From NCBI GenBank assembly GCA_002898915.1, contig BEHO01000006.1:1-13260 (forward strand): a DNA stretch of 13,260 bases. The letters are read 5' to 3'. Positions 9,476 through 13,260 of this stretch are shown here, in pieces. The position numbers and the translations under genes are program-made. This DNA is from a bacterium HR12. GTDB taxonomy: Bacteria; Actinomycetota; UBA4738; HRBIN12. Each line of letters starts with the position of its first letter. The stretch's first letter is position 1. The notes under the pieces are model-generated. The model had not been told where the DNA came from. It saw nothing but the letters and a program-made list of their open reading frames with translations, and did no database searches.

Positions 9476-9553
9476 CCTGCGCCGACGCGGCTCGGCACCG
9501 AGGTCCCCCGCCGCCGAGGGGCCGCGAGGGGGGCCCGATGGGCCTGCCCTCCT

Positions 9554-9581
9554 CCCCGGGCGGCCCGCCCCGGGCGGCCCG
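9554..9581. repeat. Perfect 14-bp tandem duplication with hairpin potential
   Basis: CCCCGGGCGGCCCG occurs twice back to back (9554-9567 and 9568-9581). Each copy contains the inverted repeat CGGGC-G-GCCCG. It lies just downstream of the tRNA-Thr 3' end (9590) as transcribed. It could act as a transcript end or stall site, but no T-rich tract follows. The remainder of the 133-base spacer between tRNA-Thr and tRNA-Met shows nothing else except the -10-like hexamer. Confidence 0.6.
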
Positions 9582-9589
9582 CCGTCTCG

Positions 9590-9662
9590 AGCCGGAGAGG
9601 GGACTCGAACCCCTGACCCCCTCCTTACCATGGAGGTGCTCTGCCGACTGAGCTACTCCGGC
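9590..9662 (-). tRNA. tRNA-Thr (GGU)
   Basis: A 73-base cloverleaf on the minus strand. It has acceptor GCCGGAG/CTCCGGC (fully paired), D arm GCTC/GAGC, anticodon stem CCTCC/GGAGG with loop ATGGTAA (anticodon GGU), T arm AGGGG-TTCGAGT-CCCCT, and discriminator T. CCA is not encoded. A threonine tRNA near tuf is a well-known arrangement (thrT-tufB in E. coli). Confidence 0.96.
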
Positions 9663-9674
9663 CTCGGCGCGGCC

Positions 9675-9680
9675 ATGATA
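9675..9680 (-). promoter_or_regulatory. Putative -10 element for tRNA-Thr
   Basis: TATCAT on the minus strand matches five of six bases of TATAAT and ends 12 bases before the mature tRNA-Thr 5' end. The -35 region is not recognisable and would overlap the start of the divergent DUF192 gene. Confidence 0.5.
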
Positions 9681-9700
9681 CCCGCGGGCGCCGTGGCACC

Positions 9701-10168
9701 ATGGTGGGCGTGACCCGAGCGCTCGTGATCCTCGTGGTCCTCGCGTCGATCGCGGGGTGCGCCGGTCGGGCGGATCGGACGGACACGGCCGTCCTCACCA
9801 TCGCCACCGACCGGGGGGCCGTCACGCTCCGGGTGGAGGTCGCCGACGAGCCCGCGGAGCGGGCCCGGGGGCTCTCCGGCCGCGAATCCCTCCCCGCGGA
9901 CGCGGGGATGGCCTTCCTGTGGGACGAGCCCGTCCGCGCGCGGTTCTGGATGAAGGACACGCGCATCCCGCTCCAGATCGCCTTCTGGGACGAGCGGGGG
10001 CGGATCCTCGCCATCCTCGACATGGAGCCCTGCCGGGCCTCGCCCTGCCCCACCTACGGGCCCGACCGGCCCTTCCTGGGGGCCGCCGAGGCCAACACGG
10101 GCTGGTTCACCGAGCACGGCGTCGCCGTCGGCGATAGGGTTCGGCTCGGGCGGAGCGACGATGGGTGA
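9701..10168 (+). CDS. DUF192 family lipoprotein
   Basis: The 155-residue product has a lipoprotein signal peptide: hydrophobic segment ALVILVVLASIAGC with the lipobox ending at Cys20, so it should be anchored outside the cytoplasmic membrane. Residues of about 33-150 form a DUF192 domain (PF02643). The signatures are ERARGLSGRESLPADAGMAF (53-72), RFWMKDTRIPLQIAFWDERG (81-100), ANTGWFTEHGVAVGDRVRL and a PC...CPTY segment. Cys111 and Cys116 could form a disulfide. The function of DUF192 is not established. The start at the ATG 9701 is tentative; a GTG at 9710 behind GGTGGGC would give MTRALVIL. It runs opposite to the flanking tRNAs and overlaps the next gene by eight bases. Confidence 0.88.
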   Translation: MVGVTRALVILVVLASIAGCAGRADRTDTAVLTIATDRGAVTLRVEVADEPAERARGLSGRESLPADAGMAFLWDEPVRARFWMKDTRIPLQIAFWDERGRILAILDMEPCRASPCPTYGPDRPFLGAAEANTGWFTEHGVAVGDRVRLGRSDDG

Positions 10169-10475
10169 GGACTGCCTGCTCTGCCGCGCCGAGCGGATCA
10201 CCGCCTGGCACTTCGAGGACGAGGAGTGCTGGGTCGCCGACTGCCTCGTCTGCCGCACGCCGATGGTCGTCTGGCGGACCCACGGGCTCCCGGACGCCCG
10301 CCGGGAGGCCGAGCTCCTCGCCCGCCTGGAACGGGTGGCGGCGGCCCGCTACGGCGAGGAGGGGTACTGGATCGACCGCGAGCGTCGGCGCATCCCCGAC
10401 CACTGGCACGCCCACGCGAGACCGGCGGGCGGCTTCTTCGACCCCGCGAGCGAGCTGCACGGGCGCTGGGGCTGA
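10161..10475 (+). CDS. Compact HIT-like (histidine triad) protein with two CxxC pairs
   Basis: I do not recognise a named family for this 104-residue protein. It has C5-x2-C8, then FEDEECWVAD, then C28-x2-C31, TPMVVWRTHG, a helical stretch (about 45-65), and IPDHWHAHARP (78-88). The last motif has the HxHxHxx spacing (H81, H83, H85) that defines histidine triad nucleotide hydrolases. The order CxxC, EDE, TPMVV...H, HxHxH parallels canonical HIT proteins, so a shortened HIT-like fold is a reasonable inference. The cysteines suggest zinc. No signal peptide is seen, so it should be cytosolic. The ATG overlaps the DUF192 stop (ATGGGTGA) and has GGAG five bases upstream, implying translational coupling. 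Confidence 0.75.
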   Translation: MGEDCLLCRAERITAWHFEDEECWVADCLVCRTPMVVWRTHGLPDARREAELLARLERVAAARYGEEGYWIDRERRRIPDHWHAHARPAGGFFDPASELHGRWG

Positions 10476-10477
10476 GG

Positions 10478-10491
10478 GGCCCGGCCGGGCC
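10478..10491. terminator. Perfect palindrome between convergent genes, possible bidirectional terminator
   Basis: GGCCCGGCCGGGCC is a 14-bp perfect palindrome located three bases after the HIT-like gene stop and 15 bases beyond the 3' end of the convergent tRNA-Tyr. It can fold into a short, very stable hairpin on either strand. No T tract follows, so termination is inferred from position only. Confidence 0.4.
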
Positions 10492-10505
10492 GCTCGCGGT
10501 GCTCG

Positions 10506-10588
10506 TGGGGGGAGGAGGATTCGAACCTCCGTAGGCGTACGCCGGCGATTTTACAGACCGCTCCCTTTGGCCGCTCGGGCATCCCCCC
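10506..10588 (-). tRNA. tRNA-Tyr (GUA)
   Basis: An 83-base class II tRNA on the minus strand. It has acceptor GGGGGGA/TCCCCCC, D arm CCCGAGCGGCCAAAGGG, anticodon stem GCGGT/ATCGC with loop CTGTAAA (anticodon GUA), a long variable arm (CGGCGTACGCCTAC), T arm GGAGG-TTCGAAT-CCTCC, and discriminator A. CCA is not encoded. It lies upstream of tRNA-Thr, tRNA-Met and tuf on the same strand, separated from them by two opposite-strand genes. Confidence 0.96.
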
Positions 10589-10600
10589 GAACCGAGAGGA

Positions 10601-10606
10601 AGGATA
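10601..10606 (-). promoter_or_regulatory. Putative -10 element for tRNA-Tyr
   Basis: TATCCT on the minus strand (four of six matches to TATAAT) ends 12 bases before the mature tRNA-Tyr 5' end, the same distance as for tRNA-Thr. No good -35 hexamer is visible. Confidence 0.4.
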
Positions 10607-10654
10607 GCAACGGCCGAGGGCGTCCTCCGCCGTGCGCCTCCTCGGGGCGCGCCG

Positions 10655-10660
10655 TAGCAT
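10655..10660 (+). promoter_or_regulatory. Putative -10 element for a leaderless yajQ-like mRNA
   Basis: TAGCAT (four of six matches) ends six bases before the ATG at 10667, so transcription would start at or next to the A of the start codon. There is no purine-rich ribosome binding site in between. The -35 region (near 10632) is not convincing. Confidence 0.35.
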
Positions 10661-10666
10661 GGCGCC

Positions 10667-11164
10667 ATGGCCAAGACCGAGTTCTCCTTCGACATCGTCT
10701 CCCAGGTCTCGATGCCCGAGGTGGCGAACGCCGTGGACCAGACCCGGCGCGAGATCGGGACCCGGTTCGACTTCAAGGACACCGGCACCTCGATCAGCCA
10801 GGACGAGACCCTCATCGAGCTCCGCTCGAGCACCGAGGACCGCCTGAAGGCGGCCGTCGAGGTCTTCAAGGAGAAGGCCGTCCGGCGGGAGATCAGCCTG
10901 AAGGCGATCCACTTCGGCCCGATCCAGCCGGCCGCCAAGGGGACCGTCAAGCAGGTCCTGAACGTGAACGTCGGGATTAGCCAGGACAAGGCCCGCGAGC
11001 TCGTGCGGTTCATCAAGAAGACCGGCCTCAAGGTCCAGGCCCAGATCCAGCAGGACCAGGTCCGGGTGTCCGGCAAGAGCAAGGACGACCTGCAGGACCT
11101 GATCCGTCGGATCAAGGAGCAGGACTTCGGCATCGCCCTCCAGTTCGTGAACTTCCGCCCCTGA
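10667..11164 (+). CDS. YajQ family nucleotide-binding protein (UPF0234)
   Basis: The 165-residue product is a full-length YajQ protein. Members bind nucleotides, and orthologs in Xanthomonas and Pseudomonas have been reported as cyclic di-GMP receptors; the role in this lineage is unknown. Signatures are FSFDIVSQV (6-14), RFDFKDTGTSI (33-43), KAIHFGPIQPAAKGTVKQ (79-96) and VQAQIQQDQVRVSGKSKDDL (123-142), ending in IALQFVNFRP. It is probably cytosolic, with no signal peptide or membrane segment. No Shine-Dalgarno precedes the ATG, and a TAGCAT hexamer ends six bases before it, so the mRNA may be leaderless. It diverges from tRNA-Tyr and is followed by a 141-base gap. Confidence 0.95.
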   Translation: MAKTEFSFDIVSQVSMPEVANAVDQTRREIGTRFDFKDTGTSISQDETLIELRSSTEDRLKAAVEVFKEKAVRREISLKAIHFGPIQPAAKGTVKQVLNVNVGISQDKARELVRFIKKTGLKVQAQIQQDQVRVSGKSKDDLQDLIRRIKEQDFGIALQFVNFRP

Positions 11165-11252
11165 GGCCGGGGCGCCGGGCGGCGTCGACCGGGCGCGGGT
11201 GGGACCGGCCGGGGCGTCGCATCCACCCCGGCGGGGGCGCCGTTCCGGCCTA

Positions 11253-11281
11253 TTGCTGGCCTCGCGGGCCGCGGGTAGATT
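11253..11281 (+). promoter_or_regulatory. Predicted sigma-70-type promoter of the aminotransferase gene
   Basis: A -35-like TTGCTG (11253-11258) and a -10-like TAGATT (11276-11281) are separated by exactly 17 bases. Both match the consensus at four of six positions. The start site would fall near 11288, and a GGAGG ribosome binding site follows at 11292-11296, nine bases before the GTG start. This is the best-formed promoter in the window. The preceding 85 bases after yajQ are GC-rich with only weak hairpins. Confidence 0.6.
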
Positions 11282-11305
11282 GCCGGGCACTGGAGGTGAT
11301 AACCG

Positions 11306-12700
11306 GTGGACGTGGAGCGTCTGAAGGCCCGCGCGGCCGAGATCAGCGAGCGCGAGCGGAGCAGGCTCCTGGAGCGCACGCCGAGGTCGAAGGAGCTGTA
11401 CGAGCGAGCGGTCAAGGTCCTGCCGAAGGGCGTGGCGTCGAACTTCCAGGCGGGCGATCCCTACCCCGTCTACCTGGACCACGGGCGCGGTTCCCGGGTC
11501 TTCGACGTCGACGGGAACGAGTACGTCGACTTCCACGGCGGCTTCGGGGTCAACGTCGTCGGGCACGCGCACCCGAAGATCGTCGAGGCCATCCGGAAGG
11601 TGGCGGACCAGGGGATCCACTTCGCCGTGACGACCCCGCTCACGGTGCAGCTCGCCGAGGCGATCTGCGAGCGGTTCGGGGTCGACCAGGTGCGGCTGGT
11701 GAACTCCGGCACCGAGGCGACGATGGACGCCCTGCGGGTGGCCCGGGCCGCCACCGGGAAGGACCGCGTCGTGAAGATGGAGGGCTCGTACCACGGCCAC
11801 CACGACGCGCTGCTCTTCTCGGTGGTCCCCGAGGCCGACACCCTCGGCGTCCGCTACAGCGTCGGCGGCGAGGCCGCCGACACGACCGGGGCCGCCTACA
11901 CGAGCCAGCCCACCTCGCGGGGCGTCCCGCGGTCCATGTGGCGGGACACGATCATCGTGCCCTTCAACGACGCGAAGGCCGTCGAGGACCTGTTCCGGGA
12001 GCACGCCGACGAGATCGCCGCGCTCATCCTCGAGCCGGTGATGATGAACATCGGCATCGTCGTGCCGAAGCCCGGGTACCTCCAGGCCCTGCGCGACCTC
12101 TGCGACCGGTACGGCGTCGTGCTCATCTTCGACGAGGTGAAGTGCGGCGGCACGATCGCCTACGGCGGGGCGATCGAGCGGTTCGGGGCCAAGCCGCACC
12201 TCGCGTGCTGGGCCAAGGCGATCGGCGGCGGCTCGGTGATCGGGGCCTTCGGCGGCGACGCCAGCATCATGGAGTGGGTCACGAAGGGCGCCGCCCAGCA
12301 GGGCACCTTCAACGGGAACCCGCTCTCGGCGGCGGCCGGCCTCGCGGCCCTCACCCAGGTGCTCACGCGGGACGCCTACGAGTACCTCGGCAAGCTCGGC
12401 ACGCTCCTCGCCGAGGGCTGCCAGCGGGCGATCGACGAGACCGGCATCCCGGCGCACACCGTGGACCTCGGCGCCAAGGGCTGCGTGTCCTACCGGAAGG
12501 AGCCCCTCACCAACTACCGGGACTTCCTCGAGACGATCCCCGAGCTCTTCTACGCCTCCTTCACCTGGATGGTGAACCGGGGCGTGTTCATGACCCCCGG
12601 CGACGAGGAGCAGTGGACGATCTCGGTGCAGCACACCGAGGAGGACATCGCCCGGTACGTGGACGCCTTCGCCGAGTTCACCCAGGAGCTCGTGCGGTAG
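11306..12700 (+). CDS. Class III PLP-dependent aminotransferase, glutamate-1-semialdehyde aminomutase-like
   Basis: The 464-residue product is a complete fold type I, class III PLP enzyme. PLP-site elements are NSGTEATMDALRVARAATG (133-151), EGSYHGHHDALL (159-170), IFDEVKCGG with Asp276, the Schiff-base Lys304 in CWAKAIGGGSVIGAFGG, and the GTFNGNP loop (333-339). The N-terminal cofactor region reads VYLDHGRGSRVFDVDGNEYV. It belongs with the glutamate-1-semialdehyde aminomutase group by overall pattern, but the HemL N-terminal motif GGVNSPVRA is replaced by KGVASNFQAGDPYP. A role in haem synthesis is therefore doubtful and the substrate is unknown. The GTG start is supported by GGAGG nine bases upstream. 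It is monocistronic, with its own promoter and a hairpin after the stop. Confidence 0.93.
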   Translation: MDVERLKARAAEISERERSRLLERTPRSKELYERAVKVLPKGVASNFQAGDPYPVYLDHGRGSRVFDVDGNEYVDFHGGFGVNVVGHAHPKIVEAIRKVADQGIHFAVTTPLTVQLAEAICERFGVDQVRLVNSGTEATMDALRVARAATGKDRVVKMEGSYHGHHDALLFSVVPEADTLGVRYSVGGEAADTTGAAYTSQPTSRGVPRSMWRDTIIVPFNDAKAVEDLFREHADEIAALILEPVMMNIGIVVPKPGYLQALRDLCDRYGVVLIFDEVKCGGTIAYGGAIERFGAKPHLACWAKAIGGGSVIGAFGGDASIMEWVTKGAAQQGTFNGNPLSAAAGLAALTQVLTRDAYEYLGKLGTLLAEGCQRAIDETGIPAHTVDLGAKGCVSYRKEPLTNYRDFLETIPELFYASFTWMVNRGVFMTPGDEEQWTISVQHTEEDIARYVDAFAEFTQELVR

Positions 12701-12709
12701 GGCCCTGAC

Positions 12710-12759
12710 CGGCGGGCCCGGGCCGTGGCCGGCGCTCGCGCCGCGACCCGGGCCCGTCG
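12710..12759 (+). terminator. Large GC-rich hairpin after the aminotransferase gene
   Basis: CGGGCCCGGG (12713-12722) pairs perfectly with CCCGGGCCCG (12747-12756), and the stem can extend by about three more pairs, one of them G-U. The loop contains its own hairpin, CGGCGC-TC-GCGCCG (12730-12743). It begins about ten bases after the stop codon. There is no T tract, so it would be a non-canonical terminator of the kind seen in high-GC bacteria, or an mRNA 3'-end stabiliser. Confidence 0.5.
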
Positions 12760-12808
12760 CCGGGCCGTGTGCCCAGCCCCTCGGGACAGGCGTCGCCTCT
12801 CGCGCATA

Positions 12809-12951
12809 GGCGTCAACGCGTTGACGGGGGGGTACCGGTCCCCGCGGGCTCGGGCGTCACCGCGTTGACCGGAACGTCCTCGATCGATCCCGACAAGGGG
12901 TTGACGGGTGACGGCGAGCGGACCCCGAACGGTCGTCCACGTGTTGACGCC
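12809..12951. repeat. Four-copy degenerate 20-bp motif with palindromic core
   Basis: Copies start at 12809, 12853, 12889 and 12932, all in the same orientation. The first, GGCGTCAACGCGTTGACGGG, contains the perfect 16-bp palindrome CGTCAACGCGTTGACG (12811-12826). The second differs from it at two positions, and the third and fourth at five each. All four keep GTTGAC. Start-to-start distances are 44, 36 and 43 bases. The array lies between the 3' ends of two convergent genes, and I find no -10 elements spaced to make the TTGAC cores into promoters. It could be a cluster of protein-binding sites or a decayed repeat; no function is known. Confidence 0.65.
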
Positions 12952-12961
12952 TCCAGGGCTT

Positions 12962-12983
12962 CCGCGGTCGCCCCGCGGTCGCC
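12962..12983. repeat. 11-bp tandem duplication next to the htpX-like stop
   Basis: CCGCGGTCGCC occurs twice in tandem (12962-12972 and 12973-12983), followed by a partial third start (CCGC). It lies 15 bases beyond the htpX-like stop codon as transcribed. It may be simple slippage in GC-rich sequence. Confidence 0.55.
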
Positions 12984-12998
12984 CCGCACCGGGTCGCC

Positions 12999-13260
12999 CT
13001 ACGCCCCGGCCAGCCGCCGGCGGATCTCCTCCAGCCGGGCGATCCGCGCCTCCGTGGGGGGGTGCGTCGAGAACAGCGTGACCAGGCCGCGCGCCGCGGC
13101 TCCCGCGCGGAGGGGGTTCATGATGAACAGGTGCGCCTCCGCGGGGCTCACCGACGCCGGCGCCGGCACGCGCCGCGTGGCCTCCTCGAGCTTGCGGAGC
13201 GCGCTCGCCAGGGCCTCCGGGTCCCGCGACAGGAGCGCCCCGGACTCATCGGCCTGGTAC
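12999..13260 (-). CDS. htpX: M48 family metalloprotease, HtpX-like (C-terminal part, cut by window edge)
   Basis: Only the last 86 residues are present; the start, membrane segments and the zinc-binding HExxH helix lie beyond the right edge. The visible part begins [20 protein letters not shown], matching the segment that follows the third zinc ligand (the E of E-[FY]-x-AD, which would be just outside). It then has [19 protein letters not shown] and the HtpX-typical ending [20 protein letters not shown]. HtpX proteins are membrane proteases of protein quality control. The TAG stop at 12999-13001 faces the aminotransferase gene. Another M48 subfamily member is possible. Confidence 0.85.
   Translation of the reverse strand, partial: YQADESGALLSRDPEALASALRKLEEATRRVPAPASVSPAEAHLFIMNPLRAGAAARGLVTLFSTHPPTEARIARLEEIRRRLAGA

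Noticed and set aside
11197..11228. GGGTGG...CCACCC inverted repeat after yajQ as a terminator
   Set aside because: The stem is only six pairs with a 20-base loop and no T tract; in this base composition such matches arise easily by chance.
10349..12634. A very long open reading frame on the minus strand across yajQ and the aminotransferase gene
   Set aside because: It is the antisense of two clearly conserved genes in GC-rich DNA, where stop codons are rare in several frames. Its translation is rich in Arg, Gly, Pro, Val and Asp and shows no recognisable domain.
12821..12949. The repeated TTGAC cores as -35 promoter elements
   Set aside because: None has a TANNNT hexamer 16-18 bases downstream, and the neighbouring genes converge on this region rather than start from it.
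12809..12951. The four-copy motif array as a CRISPR array
   Set aside because: Copies are too short and degenerate, spacing is uneven (16-24 bp between copies), and no cas genes are present.

Overview
The window is a chromosomal segment of very GC-rich bacterial DNA. It is most likely from the Actinomycetota, perhaps a deep branch such as Thermoleophilia, Acidimicrobiia or Nitriliruptoria. The pointers are the GC-rich codon choice, frequent GTG starts, the EF-Tu N-terminus ([12 protein letters not shown]), the zinc-type S14 and the run tRNA-Tyr/Thr/Met. The phylum is an inference; the exact lineage cannot be read from this sequence alone.

Positions 1-9344, all on the minus strand, hold EF-Tu followed by an almost unbroken S10-spc ribosomal protein cluster. 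In transcription order it reads tuf, rpsJ, rplC, rplD, rplW, rplB, rpsS, rplV, rpsC, rplP, rpmC, rpsQ, rplN, rplX, rplE, rpsN (type Z), rpsH, rplF, rplR and rpsE, the last cut by the window edge. Genes overlap by 1-8 bases or are separated by at most 43 bases, with many TGATG and GTGA junctions, so the cluster is probably one transcript with translational coupling. No promoter or long leader lies between tuf and rpsJ. The usual rpsL-rpsG-fusA genes are not upstream of tuf.

Positions 9385-10588 hold three minus-strand tRNA genes: Met(CAU) just upstream of tuf, Thr(GGU) and Tyr(GUA). None encodes its CCA end, and each has a TAnnnT -10-like hexamer 12-13 bases before its mature 5' end. Between tRNA-Thr and tRNA-Tyr sit two plus-strand genes that overlap by 8 bases: a DUF192 lipoprotein and a compact 104-residue protein with two CxxC pairs and a histidine-triad-like motif.

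Positions 10667-12700 (plus strand) hold a YajQ-family nucleotide-binding protein and a class III PLP-dependent aminotransferase of the glutamate-1-semialdehyde aminomutase type. The aminotransferase has a recognisable promoter and ribosome binding site, and a large GC-rich hairpin follows its stop. Positions 12999-13260 (minus strand) hold the C-terminus of an HtpX-like M48 metalloprotease.

The main unexplained structure is in the 298-base gap between the convergent aminotransferase and htpX-like genes. Four degenerate copies of a 20-bp motif built on the palindrome CGTCAACGCGTTGACG lie there in the same orientation, 36-44 bp apart. The rest is largely housekeeping translation machinery, and no clear novel multi-gene system is visible.
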